Positions 7,934 through 16,104 are shown, counted from the stretch's first letter. The stretch is DNA of 22,658 bases from Rhodoferax sp. (GCA_016463455.1 JAEMRG010000004.1:4522-27179), one strand, 5' to 3'. Notes: generated from the sequence alone by a model not told the origin. Made by a program: numbers and translations.

Positions 7934-9379
7934 TTACTTCGCGGACTTGACTGGACGTGTCCAGTTGGCAACACCCACTTGCTTGCCCCGCGCCACCGTC
8001 AATGCACCGGGTGGCGTGTCCTTGGTAATCGTCGAGCCGCCGCCTATGGTGCCGCCCGCGCCCAGGGTCAGCGGCGCAATCAGCACGCAATTGCTGCCGA
8101 CATGCACATCGTCTTCGATGACCGTCTGGTGCTTGTTCGCGCCGTCGTAATTTGCCGTGATGCTGCCGGCGCCAAAATTTACCCGTTCACCCACCGTGGC
8201 GTCGCCTAAGTACGCCAAATGGTTGGCCTTTGCACCTTGCGCCAGGCGGGCATTTTTGACTTCTACAAAGTTGCCGATATAAACGTCCTGCCCCAGATCG
8301 GCGCCCGGGCGCAGGCGCGCAAACGGGCCGATGCGGGCACCTGCACCCACACGCACGCCCTGGCTTTCCCCGTCAATATGGGTAAATGCCTGGATGATCG
8401 TGCCCGCCTCAATGCTGCAATTGGCCAGCACGCAATGGGGCCCGATGCGCACCTCATCGCCCAGCTGCACCTGACCTTCAAACACACAGCCGACATCGAT
8501 CTCAACGTCCCTGGCGCACACCAGCGAGCCGCGTACATCGATGCGGGCAGGATCTTTCAGTCGCACGCCTTGTTCCATCAAAGCCTCGGCCAAGCGCAAT
8601 TGATGGGCACGCTCCAAGGCGGCGAGTTGTGCCGGACTGTTCACACCAGCTACCTCCAAGGGGTCGTCAATCCGATGGGCCAGCACCTGCACACCGTCTT
8701 GCACCGCCAGCTTCACCACATCCGTGAGGTAGTACTCGCCTTGGGCGTTGCGATTGTCCAGCCGACCCAACCACTGCTTAAGTTGTCGCGCAGGCGCTGC
8801 CAGTATGCCGCCGTAGATTTCTTGAATGCTGCGTTCCTCGGGGCTCGCGTCCTTATGTTCGACGATGGCAGTCACCGCTGGGCCATTGCGCAGCACGCGT
8901 CCGTAGCCGCTGGGATCGGGCAAATTGACTGTGAGCAAGGCAAGATGCTGGCCGGCACTTAAGTGCAACAAGGCTTGCAAAGTCGCCCCGCGTGTGAGGG
9001 GCACATCCCCGGACAAGACCAGCACGATCGCATCGTCGGCCAGATGCGGGGCGGCAGTTTGTACTGCATGCCCGGTCCCCAACTGGGGTTCCTGGCGCGC
9101 AAATTCCAGCGGGATTGATCCTGCCAACAGCGACAAGGCCGACTCCACTTGTGCCGCGCCATGCCCGGTTACGACCACGACTTTGCGCGCATCCACCCAG
9201 CGCGCGGCCTCCAGCACATGCCCGGCCAAGGGTAAATGGGCCAGCATCTGCAGCACTTTGGGCTTGTTGCTTTTCATACGCGTGCCCTTGCCAGCAGCCA
9301 TCATGACCACCTCAACAGCAGGCTTGATCTTGTCAGCACCCCAAGCGGATGCATCGCTCGCATTTAGACTCACTGCCAT
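7934..9379 (-). CDS. glmU: Bifunctional GlmU: GlcNAc-1-P uridyltransferase / GlcN-1-P acetyltransferase
   Basis: GlmU acetylates glucosamine-1-phosphate and then couples it to UTP, giving UDP-GlcNAc in the cytoplasm. From the ATG at 9379 the protein is 481 residues, against 456 in E. coli. The uridyltransferase signature AAGKGTRMKS is at 28-37, about 17 residues later than in E. coli. GTGHAVQTA, LSGDVPL and YYLTDVV follow. The C-terminal half is a left-handed beta-helix acetyltransferase of hexapeptide repeats (IGPFARLRPGADLG, NFGAGSITANYDG, VHVGSNCVLIAPLTLG). I chose 9379 because AAAGGA lies just upstream; a start 17 codons earlier is possible in frame but lies inside the divergent lipoprotein gene. 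The ATG overlaps the ATG of that gene within one CATG. Confidence 0.97.
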   Translation of the reverse strand: MAVSLNASDASAWGADKIKPAVEVVMMAAGKGTRMKSNKPKVLQMLAHLPLAGHVLEAARWVDARKVVVVTGHGAAQVESALSLLAGSIPLEFARQEPQLGTGHAVQTAAPHLADDAIVLVLSGDVPLTRGATLQALLHLSAGQHLALLTVNLPDPSGYGRVLRNGPAVTAIVEHKDASPEERSIQEIYGGILAAPARQLKQWLGRLDNRNAQGEYYLTDVVKLAVQDGVQVLAHRIDDPLEVAGVNSPAQLAALERAHQLRLAEALMEQGVRLKDPARIDVRGSLVCARDVEIDVGCVFEGQVQLGDEVRIGPHCVLANCSIEAGTIIQAFTHIDGESQGVRVGAGARIGPFARLRPGADLGQDVYIGNFVEVKNARLAQGAKANHLAYLGDATVGERVNFGAGSITANYDGANKHQTVIEDDVHVGSNCVLIAPLTLGAGGTIGGGSTITKDTPPGALTVARGKQVGVANWTRPVKSAK

Positions 9380-10298
9380 GTCCTTTACTTTTTTCCAGCC
9401 GGTGCCTGGTACCCACTGCCCAAGCGCCATTATCGGTGGCGTGGGCAGGCGCTTTCTGACACTCGGACTGCTGTGCTTGGTGTTGGCGCTTGGCGGCTGC
9501 AGTGCGGCACGCTTGGGCTATAGCGCAGCGCCTGACCTCATGTATCTATGGCTGGACAACTACTTGGACTTTGACAACGCGCAGTCACGCCGCGTCGGCG
9601 CAGAATTAAAGACGCTGCACCGATGGCACCGGAGCGAAGAAATGCCCCTGGTCGCCGAGCTTTTGCAGGAGGCCCAGACCTTGGCACTGCAAAACCCCGA
9701 CGGCCCGCGTTTTTGTACGCTTTATTCGTCCGTGTTCCAGCGCAGCGAAGCGCTCACACAACGCGCCGTGCCGATCGCCGCAGCGTTGGTGCCTGGGCTG
9801 AAGCCGGAGCAATTGGCAGGGCTAGCAAAGACCTATGAAAAAAACAACCGCAAAATGCGCGAGGAGTGGCAAGACGCCAGAGCGCAGGGCATGGACCTGC
9901 GCACCCGCAAAAGCCTGGAGCGCATGGAGGACCTGTACGGCAAGCTCAGCGCCGAGCAAACCCGCGTCTTCAAAGAGGCCATGGCCCAAACCGGCTTTGA
10001 CGAAAAACGCTATTTCGAGGAGGTGCAAGCACGCCAGCAGGCGCTTTTGCAAACCTTGGAACGATTGCGCGGCGCCGATACTCCCGCCGCGCAGAGCGCG
10101 CTGGCCGAGCTGGCGCAGCGCTACGTCCTGTCTTCCAACCCGGCCTACCGGCAGTACCATGAACAAATGACGGCCAATACCTGCCAGGCCTTTGCCCGAC
10201 TGCACGCGCAAACCAGCGCCGAGCAGCGCAAGCACATGGTGCGCCTGCTAAAAGGCTATGAAAACGATGTGCGCGCCATGGCCGCACAAAAAGACTAA
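9378..10298 (+). CDS. DUF6279-type lipoprotein
   Basis: From the ATG at 9378 this is 306 residues. A positively charged GRR is followed by a hydrophobic stretch and the lipobox LGGC, with the lipidated Cys at residue 41 (bases 9498-9500). The 21 residues before the signal are long for a lipoprotein, so a GTG at 9441, giving a 19-residue signal before the Cys, is an attractive alternative start. The mature part is helical and charged: LGYSAAPDLMYLWLDNYLDFDNAQ, WHRSEEMP and a C-terminal coiled-looking region. I recognise the opening as DUF6279, whose function is unknown. The stop overlaps the stop of the convergent cyclo-ligase gene by four bases. Confidence 0.82.
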   Translation: MSFTFFQPVPGTHCPSAIIGGVGRRFLTLGLLCLVLALGGCSAARLGYSAAPDLMYLWLDNYLDFDNAQSRRVGAELKTLHRWHRSEEMPLVAELLQEAQTLALQNPDGPRFCTLYSSVFQRSEALTQRAVPIAAALVPGLKPEQLAGLAKTYEKNNRKMREEWQDARAQGMDLRTRKSLERMEDLYGKLSAEQTRVFKEAMAQTGFDEKRYFEEVQARQQALLQTLERLRGADTPAAQSALAELAQRYVLSSNPAYRQYHEQMTANTCQAFARLHAQTSAEQRKHMVRLLKGYENDVRAMAAQKD

Positions 10299-10921
10299 TC
10301 GCGCGACACGCGCCCCGGATGGTCCACCGGCCAGGCCATGCCGTAGTCGGTCAGCACCGCGTCTAGCGGAATATCGTGCACTTCTGGCTCGAAATCGGGC
10401 ACAAAGCTATTGCCAAAACCCAGGCCTACGGTGTAGGGGCGAGGCTCCAGGCTGGCCAGCATGCGGTCATAAAAACCGCCGCCATACCCCAAGCGGTAGC
10501 CGCCAGCGCTGTAGCCCACGCAGGGCGCGAACAAGAGGCTAGGCATCACCTGCTCGGTGTCCTTGGGTTTGGGAATGCCGTAGGCATCCTCTTCCATTGG
10601 GCAGCCGGGGTACCAAATATGAAAAGTCATGGTCTTGTGCGCTTTGTTGACCACTGGCAAAGCAATGCGTCGGCGCTGCGCAATGTCATTGAGCTCACCG
10701 TCCTCTTTCCAGCGGTGCAGTGCGGGCAAGGGGTCAAACTCGCCTTTGATCGGCCAGTAGGCGCCAATCGTCGTGTCGGTGCGGCCTACCAGCCAGACGC
10801 GCATTACCCGCAGCAATAACTCTGCGCGGTGCAGCCGGTCCGGCAAATTGGCCCGCGCATCCAGCAAAGCCTTGCGTAAGGCCTTTTTTTCCTGGGCTTT
10901 AGGGTCCATAGAGTTGTCCAT
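10295..10921 (-). CDS. 5-formyltetrahydrofolate cyclo-ligase
   Basis: This enzyme uses ATP to turn 5-formyl-tetrahydrofolate into 5,10-methenyl-tetrahydrofolate and so rescues the stored folate form. The protein is about 208 residues. An N-terminal basic helix (KKALRKALLDARANL) is followed by IGAYWPIKGEFDP, a central LPVVNKAHKTMTFHIW, and the hallmark nucleotide/phosphate loop GYRLGYGGGFYDRML. I prefer the ATG at 10921, preceded by GGGGTG; a GTG at 10927 and an ATG at 10909 are alternatives. The slt gene starts in the other direction 9 bases away, so the two promoters must overlap the opposing genes. In E. coli the equivalent gene is ygfA, downstream of 6S RNA; I see no 6S RNA here. Confidence 0.95.
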   Translation of the reverse strand: MDNSMDPKAQEKKALRKALLDARANLPDRLHRAELLLRVMRVWLVGRTDTTIGAYWPIKGEFDPLPALHRWKEDGELNDIAQRRRIALPVVNKAHKTMTFHIWYPGCPMEEDAYGIPKPKDTEQVMPSLLFAPCVGYSAGGYRLGYGGGFYDRMLASLEPRPYTVGLGFGNSFVPDFEPEVHDIPLDAVLTDYGMAWPVDHPGRVSRD

Positions 10922-10930
10922 AATCACCCC

Positions 10931-12931
10931 ATGTGGTTAATCAAAAAAAATGTCGCAGCCTGGGTCTGCATTCTCGCTGTCGCCCTGCCCTGCTACGCGG
11001 CGCGGGCCCAAGCGGTAGACGTGGCGCGCAATGACCAGGCCGTGCTGGACATGGCGCAGGCCTTCAAACTCGGTGATCGCAAGCAACTGACGCAATTATT
11101 GCCGCAAGCCAAAGGCTCGCTGCTGGAGCCCTGGGCGGCTTACTGGGAAATGGCGGTCCGGCTGGACCAGGCCGACAAGGCCGACATCGAAAGCATGCTT
11201 GCGCGCTATGCCGGCAGCTACCAGGAGGACCGGCTGCGCGCCGAATGGTTGCTGCAGTTAGGCCGCAACCGGGATTGGGCCACGTTTCGCGCCCAACTGC
11301 CCCTGTACCGCATGGCCGATGAACGGTCGATCCAGTGCTATGCCTTGTGGAGCGACTATCTGAGCAGCGGCGCCGACGTGGCCAAGCAGCTACAAGAGCT
11401 ATGGCTGGCCCAGCGAGAGCCCGACGAAGCCTGTGCCGACGCGGCTCAAGAACTGATCAAGGCGCGCAATATGCCGGCCCAGGCCGCCTGGCTGCGCGCG
11501 CGCCTGGGGATGGAGAACGACCGCCTCAAAGTCACTACGCAGGCGGTGGCGACGCTAGATAGCAAATGGGTCAAAACCGTGGCCGCCATTTACCAAAGCC
11601 CGGCCAGCTACCTGAACGACAAACTCACAGCCCTGCGCCCGCAGACCCGCGAGTTCGTGTCGCTGGCACTGATCCGGCTAGCCTATCTGGAGCCCCAGGA
11701 AGCGGCGCTGGAGGTGGACAAGCTGCGCTGGCGCGCGCAATTAACAGCCGAAGAACGCAGTTGGATTTGGGGCGTGATTGGTAAGCGGGCGGCGCAAAAA
11801 AGCCAGGACAACGCTTTGTCTTACTACCAAAAAGGCCGCCTGGACCAAATGCATGAAGACCAGGTGCTGTGGGCTTTGCGCGCTGCCCTGCGTGCGGGCC
11901 AATGGGCGCAGGTGGAAGCCGCTTTTGCCGCCTTGCCGCCCGCAGTGCGCGCGGATGCGACCTGGGTGTACTGGCATGCGCGCGCTGTATTGGCCCAAAA
12001 ACCTAGCGAGGTGGCCCGCGCCCAGGCCTTAGCGAGCCTGCAGAGCATCGCCGGCATCCGCGGTTTTTATGAACAACTGGCGCTCGAAGAACTGGGCCAG
12101 CGCAGCGTATTGCCGGCCAAGCCGGTGCCCCCTACGCTAGAAGAAAAAGAAGCAGCGCGCAAAAACCCTGGCTTACAGCGTGCGCTGCATGCAATGGCCC
12201 TGGGCCTGCGCAGCGATGGCGTGCGCGAATGGAACTACAGCATCAGCCTGCACACCAAAGGCGGCATGGACGACCGCAGCCTGCTGGCCGCTGCCGAATT
12301 GGCCTGCCACGCCGAAGTCTGGGACCGTTGCATCAACACCAGCGAGCGCAGCAAAGTCCTGATAGACATGGAGCAGCGCTTCCCCATGCCGTTTAAGGCG
12401 GCTGTGCTGGCACGCGCCCAAAGCATTGGTTTAGAGCCGGCCTATGTGTACGGATTGATCCGCCAAGAGAGCCGATTTATCATGGACGCGCGGTCCGTCG
12501 TGGGCGCTTCGGGGCTAATGCAAGTCATGCCAGCGACTGCTAAATGGACCGCCAAAAAAATCGGTTTGATCGATTTCACGCCCGCTAAATTGACCGACCG
12601 GGACACCAATATCGCTATCGGCACGGGCTACCTCAAACTGGTGCTCGATAGCTTTCAGGGCTCTATGCCGCTGGCGGCGGCGGCCTATAACGCGGGTCCC
12701 AGCCGGGCGCGGACATGGCGCGGCGCCAGCGGTGCGCCCGTGCTGGAAGCGGCGATCTGGGCGGAGAACATTCCATTCAACGAAACCCGCGATTACGTGA
12801 AAAAAGTGCTCTCTAACACCGCCTTGTATGCTGCCATGATCAGCGGCCAGCCGCAGTCCATTAAGGCGCGCTTAGGCAGCGTCGGGCCATTGGATGCCAT
12901 TGCACCGGAAACCGGGCTCGATCTGCCCTGA
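10931..12931 (+). CDS. slt: Soluble lytic murein transglycosylase (Slt70-like)
   Basis: This enzyme cleaves peptidoglycan glycan strands to 1,6-anhydro-muropeptides in the periplasm. It is 666 residues with an N-terminal signal peptide (WLIKKN, hydrophobic core, cleavage probably after ARAQA near 28). A long helical superhelix region runs from about 30 to 480, the U-shaped ring of Slt70. The lysozyme-like catalytic domain has YGLIRQESRF with catalytic Glu513, then ASGLMQVMPATA, NIAIGTGYL and AAAAYNAGPSRARTWR. The C-terminus ENIPFNETRDYVKKVLSN is typical. Its job is cell-wall turnover, functionally near the UDP-GlcNAc genes upstream. The GST gene follows after 27 bases and may be cotranscribed. 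Confidence 0.96.
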   Translation: MWLIKKNVAAWVCILAVALPCYAARAQAVDVARNDQAVLDMAQAFKLGDRKQLTQLLPQAKGSLLEPWAAYWEMAVRLDQADKADIESMLARYAGSYQEDRLRAEWLLQLGRNRDWATFRAQLPLYRMADERSIQCYALWSDYLSSGADVAKQLQELWLAQREPDEACADAAQELIKARNMPAQAAWLRARLGMENDRLKVTTQAVATLDSKWVKTVAAIYQSPASYLNDKLTALRPQTREFVSLALIRLAYLEPQEAALEVDKLRWRAQLTAEERSWIWGVIGKRAAQKSQDNALSYYQKGRLDQMHEDQVLWALRAALRAGQWAQVEAAFAALPPAVRADATWVYWHARAVLAQKPSEVARAQALASLQSIAGIRGFYEQLALEELGQRSVLPAKPVPPTLEEKEAARKNPGLQRALHAMALGLRSDGVREWNYSISLHTKGGMDDRSLLAAAELACHAEVWDRCINTSERSKVLIDMEQRFPMPFKAAVLARAQSIGLEPAYVYGLIRQESRFIMDARSVVGASGLMQVMPATAKWTAKKIGLIDFTPAKLTDRDTNIAIGTGYLKLVLDSFQGSMPLAAAAYNAGPSRARTWRGASGAPVLEAAIWAENIPFNETRDYVKKVLSNTALYAAMISGQPQSIKARLGSVGPLDAIAPETGLDLP

Positions 12932-12958
12932 CGCTAAAACTCGCAGGAGGAAAAAACT

Positions 12959-13642
12959 ATGCTTAAGTTGTACATCGGAAATAAAAATTATTCCTCCTGG
13001 TCCATGCGGCCCTGGGTGGCGATGACGCAGGCGGGCATTGCTTTTGAAGAGGTTTGTGTCCGCCTCGACAGTTTCAGCGCGGATTCGCAATTTAAGCAGC
13101 GTATGGTAGGCATCAACCCCGCAGGCAAAGTGCCGGTCTTGCAAGATGGCGAACTGATCGTCTGGGATACGCTGGCCATCGGTGAAACCCTGGCCGAAAG
13201 CTTTCCTGAAAAACAACTCTGGCCCACGGACAAAGCGGCGCGCGCCCTCGCGCGCAGCATTTGCGCCGAAATGCACAGCGGCTTTGGTGCTTTACGCAGC
13301 CACTGCCCCATGAATATTGAAGCCTTGTTGCCCAACCGTGGGGCGCTGATCTGGCGCGACCATGCCGGTGTGCGTGCCGATGTGCAGCGCATCGTGGTTA
13401 TGTGGACCGAGTTGCTGCAGTCCCATGGCGGTCCGATGCTGTTCGGTGCATTCACCTTGGCAGACGCATACTTTGCCCCGGTGGTGATGCGCCTGCACAC
13501 CTATGCCTTGCCAGTGCCTGCCCTCATCAGCGCGTACATGGAGCGGGTGCAAGCGCTGCCCGGCGTCAACGCTTGGGTGCAGGCGGCCTTGGCTGAAAAA
13601 GACTTTTTGGTATTTGAAGAGCCCTACCGGCTGCAAGCCTGA
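12959..13642 (+). CDS. Glutathione S-transferase family protein
   Basis: This cytosolic-type GST is 227 residues. The thioredoxin-like N-terminal domain (LKLYIGNKNYSSWSMRPWVAM) has Ser residues at the position of the catalytic hydroxyl and the cis-proline segment NPAGKVPVLQDG. The glutathione gamma-glutamyl contact region reads IVWDTLAIGETLAE. The helical C-terminal domain carries LFGAFTLADAYFAPVVMRL, the conserved N-capping box with its Asp. The substrate is unknown. A near-perfect AGGAGG lies 9 bases before the ATG, so strong translation is likely. The cca gene follows after 22 bases. Confidence 0.94.
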   Translation: MLKLYIGNKNYSSWSMRPWVAMTQAGIAFEEVCVRLDSFSADSQFKQRMVGINPAGKVPVLQDGELIVWDTLAIGETLAESFPEKQLWPTDKAARALARSICAEMHSGFGALRSHCPMNIEALLPNRGALIWRDHAGVRADVQRIVVMWTELLQSHGGPMLFGAFTLADAYFAPVVMRLHTYALPVPALISAYMERVQALPGVNAWVQAALAEKDFLVFEEPYRLQA

Positions 13643-13664
13643 AGCGGGCTGCGCCGCGCGCCGC

Positions 13665-14924
13665 ATGCAAACTTATCTCGTCGGTGGTGCGGTTCGCGAT
13701 ACCTTGATGGGCTTGCCGGTGCGCGACCGCGATTGGGTGGTCGTCGGCAGTACGCCGCAGGCGATGGTGGACGCGGGCTTTGTGCCCGTAGGGCGGGACT
13801 TCCCGGTGTTTTTACATCCCCGCAGCAAAGAGGAATATGCCTTGGCGCGCACCGAGCGCAAAACCGCACCGGGCTACCGGGGCTTTGCCATCCACGCCGA
13901 CCCCGCTGTGACTTTGGAAGAAGACCTGGCGCGCCGCGACCTCAGCATCAACGCCATGGCGGTGCCCGCCGATGCACTGCTCCCCGATGGCAGCTTTGTC
14001 CCTGCTGCGCTGATCGACCCTTTTGGCGGTGCCCACGATGTGGCTGCCGGTGTACTTCGCCACTGCACCGAGGCATTTCGCGAAGACCCGGTGCGCATCT
14101 TGCGTTTGGCGCGTTTTGCAGCGCGCTTTGTGCACTTCTCGGTATCCAGCGCAAGCTTGCAACTCCTGCAGGACATGGTGCAAGCGGGGGAAGTCCAGCA
14201 TTTGGTGGCCGAGCGCGTCTGGCAGGAAGTTGCCAAAGGGCTGATGGAGCCGCAGCCCTCGCGCATGCTGGCGCTCTTGCGCGACTGCGGTGCCTTGGCG
14301 GTGCTGCTGCCCGAAGTGGATGCGCTGTGGGGCGTACCGCAACTGGCAGAGCACCATCCTGAAATCGATGCCGGCATCCATCTGGGTAGGGTGCTTGACG
14401 CAGCTGCAGGGGCGCAAGCGCCGTTGGAAGTACGCTTTGCCTGCCTGGTGCACGACTTGGGCAAAGCCACCACGCCTGCCGAGCAATGGCCTCGCCATAT
14501 CGGCCATGAGCTACGCAGCGTGAAGCTTTTGCGCACGATCTGCCAGCGCTTGCGCGTGCCCCAGGCCTGCGCGGAGTTGGCCGAGGTGGTGGCGCGAGAA
14601 CACGGCAATATCCACCGTAGCGCCAACCTGGGCGCAGCCGCCACGCTGCGCTTGCTCGAGCGCTGCGATGCCTTTCGCAAACCCGCACGCTTTGCGCAGA
14701 TCGTGCAGGCCTGCGCCTGCGATGCGCGTGGACGCCTGGGCCGCGAACACGACGCGTATAGCCAAGGCGAGTGCCTGCTGCAGGCCTTGCAGGCCGCCTT
14801 GGCGATTGACAGCAGCGCTATCGCGCAGGCGGCAATGCAGGCGGGCGCGCAAGGCCCGGCGGTGGGGCAAGCCCTGGCCAAGGCCCGGGAGCTTGCGATA
14901 GCCCAGTGCCTTGCGGCGTCCTAA
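13665..14924 (+). CDS. cca: CCA-adding tRNA nucleotidyltransferase, multifunctional type
   Basis: Cca builds or repairs the 3' CCA of tRNA. The 419-residue length matches E. coli Cca (412). The start YLVGGAVRD and the metal-binding D21 and D23 in RDRDWVVVG align with E. coli without gaps. Other class II motifs follow: RDFPVFLHP, EEYALARTERK, RRDLSINAMA, FREDPVRILRLARFAARF. The C-terminal HD phosphohydrolase domain (LVHDLGKATTP, HD near residue 263) makes this the multifunctional class with 2',3'-phosphodiesterase and phosphatase activity. The ATG at 13665 is chosen because the protein aligns from its first residue. An open frame runs upstream through the GST gene and is not coding there. Confidence 0.97.
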   Translation: MQTYLVGGAVRDTLMGLPVRDRDWVVVGSTPQAMVDAGFVPVGRDFPVFLHPRSKEEYALARTERKTAPGYRGFAIHADPAVTLEEDLARRDLSINAMAVPADALLPDGSFVPAALIDPFGGAHDVAAGVLRHCTEAFREDPVRILRLARFAARFVHFSVSSASLQLLQDMVQAGEVQHLVAERVWQEVAKGLMEPQPSRMLALLRDCGALAVLLPEVDALWGVPQLAEHHPEIDAGIHLGRVLDAAAGAQAPLEVRFACLVHDLGKATTPAEQWPRHIGHELRSVKLLRTICQRLRVPQACAELAEVVAREHGNIHRSANLGAAATLRLLERCDAFRKPARFAQIVQACACDARGRLGREHDAYSQGECLLQALQAALAIDSSAIAQAAMQAGAQGPAVGQALAKARELAIAQCLAAS

Positions 14925-14984
14925 GCGAAGGCCTTTGGCATAGCGGCTGTAAATTTTGGGATGCTGGCGGCGCTCCAGCGCGGT

Positions 14985-15971
14985 TTACAAGACCAGCGCT
15001 AGCGCGGCATAGTCGCCTACGGATTCACCCAAGCCCGCGGGGACAATGTCCACGCCGCTGGTCATTGCGGGCAGTTTGTCGCCAATCTGGGCGCGCAGGC
15101 GCGGCAGCAGCAAGTCCTGCTGGTGCCAGAACACGGAGCCGCCCATGCTGATGCGCTGCACATCGAGCGTAGTCATCAGGTTAAACAGCAGACGGCCCAT
15201 GACATAGCACAGGCCATCGACAATTTCCAGCGCATCGGAGCGGCCTTGGCGCGCTGCCGAAAACAATTGCGCCGCATCGCCAAAACCCAGACCGGCAAAG
15301 CGCCGCCCAATCGCGTTACCGGCGATCAAGGCTTCCACATCGCCGATACTGCCGCAGCCGCACAGCGCGTCCGTGTTGTCGCTGACAAAGCTGTGTCCCC
15401 AATGGCCGGCATTGCCGTTTTTGCCGCGCAATGCGCGCCCGTCCACGCACACGCCCACGCCGATGCCGGTGCTCCAAGTCACATAAGCGCAGTGGTCCAG
15501 GCCTTGCAGCGCGCCCCAGCGGCGCTCCGCCTCCAGCGCGCCCACGCCGTCGTTTTCTACCCGCACGTTGGCAAAGGCCTGGCGCAGCGGCGCTTCCAGC
15601 AGCGCGGTGGTCCAGTCATTGGGCAAGCCACGCGCTTTACCGGCTAGGCCGCCGCAAATATTGGGCGCCGCCAATTCCACCAGTCCGCCCTGCATGACAA
15701 AAGGTCCGCAAGAGACCACGCCGACCGCGCCCAAGGCTTCTTTCGCAAGGCCGCATTGGGCGCAGGCTTGTTCGATCATGCGGATGATTTGCTGCGCCAG
15801 CGCGTCCGATGGGCCGACCTTGGCGGTGGGCTCCGACCATTTGCCGCGTAGGCCGCTGGCATCGGCCAGGGTGAGTGCAACTTTGGTACCGCCAATATCG
15901 ACGCAAGCGGCCGGCGCCATTCCTGCGGGAAAGCGGACTTGAAAACCGTGGCTTGGCTGTTCCATAGACAT
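14985..15971 (-). CDS. ROK-family sugar kinase with atypical motif residues
   Basis: This 328-residue ROK protein has no N-terminal helix-turn-helix, so it is a kinase rather than a repressor. The phosphate-binding loop DIGGTKVAL is at 25-33 and the catalytic base is D141 in VENDGVGALE. The STGIGVGVCVDG loop follows. Two normally strict motifs differ. GExGH reads GHWGH (H190 in place of Glu, H193 kept). The zinc motif CxCGxxGCxE reads CGCGSIGDVE, with C204 and C206 kept and Asp211 in place of the third Cys. The sugar could be glucose, fructose or an amino sugar; the changed Glu position normally contacts the sugar, so specificity may differ. The start may be 15971 or 15965; neither has a good ribosome site. 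Confidence 0.88.
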   Translation of the reverse strand: MSMEQPSHGFQVRFPAGMAPAACVDIGGTKVALTLADASGLRGKWSEPTAKVGPSDALAQQIIRMIEQACAQCGLAKEALGAVGVVSCGPFVMQGGLVELAAPNICGGLAGKARGLPNDWTTALLEAPLRQAFANVRVENDGVGALEAERRWGALQGLDHCAYVTWSTGIGVGVCVDGRALRGKNGNAGHWGHSFVSDNTDALCGCGSIGDVEALIAGNAIGRRFAGLGFGDAAQLFSAARQGRSDALEIVDGLCYVMGRLLFNLMTTLDVQRISMGGSVFWHQQDLLLPRLRAQIGDKLPAMTSGVDIVPAGLGESVGDYAALALVL

Positions 15972-15992
15972 GGGTAATTGGGGCTTAGAGCC

Positions 15993-16040
15993 GCTAATGC
16001 TAACGCCCCGCGTACAGCAGCGTTACCGGCGGGTTACCGG
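15993..16040. promoter_or_regulatory. Cluster of inverted half-sites upstream of the ROK kinase gene
   Basis: The 152-base gap between the methyltransferase stop and the kinase start contains a 6-base inverted repeat TAACGC (16001-16006) and GCGTTA (16020-16025). An additional direct half-site GCTAA lies at 15993-15997 and a second GTTACCGG at 16033-16040 (the first is at 16022-16029). Two TAA-type and two GTTA-type half-sites facing each other look like an operator for the kinase gene. No regulator is identified. Confidence 0.35.
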
Positions 16041-16080
16041 GGCATCAGCGGGCGGCCCGGCGGGTGTCACCGCGTACCTG

Positions 16081-16104
16081 GCTGTGGGCACAGCGCTTAG
16101 CGCT
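16081..16104. repeat. Overlapping palindromes after the MidA-type gene
   Basis: GCTGTG-GG-CACAGC (16081-16094) is a perfect inverted repeat. It runs into AGCGCT-T-AGCGCT (16092-16104), two copies of a self-palindromic hexamer. They lie 20-43 bases past the methyltransferase stop and could fold into a transcript-end hairpin on the minus strand. There is no following T-run, so a standard intrinsic terminator is not supported. Confidence 0.35.

Noticed and set aside
8219..8962. A 247-codon open frame on the plus strand across glmU
   Set aside because: It is a shadow of glmU with no domain and no ribosome site.
8925..9377. Upstream extension of the lipoprotein gene into glmU (frame open from 8925)
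   Set aside because: The extension would be antisense to the conserved GlmU catalytic domain and would bury the lipoprotein signal peptide about 190 residues inside the protein.
13503..13664. N-terminal extension of cca into the GST gene
   Set aside because: Cca proteins begin at the YLVGGAVRD motif, so the ATG at 13665 is correct. The upstream part is a shadow of the GST frame.
13874..14881. A 335-codon open frame on the minus strand across cca
   Set aside because: It is antisense to a well-conserved gene, has low-complexity Ala/Arg/Ser composition and no recognisable domain. Long antisense frames are expected in GC-rich coding DNA.
14970..14985. GCGCT-CC-AGCGC hairpin near the convergent ends of cca and the ROK gene
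   Set aside because: The 5-base stem has a 2-base loop and only three T residues after it; chance is likely in this base composition.
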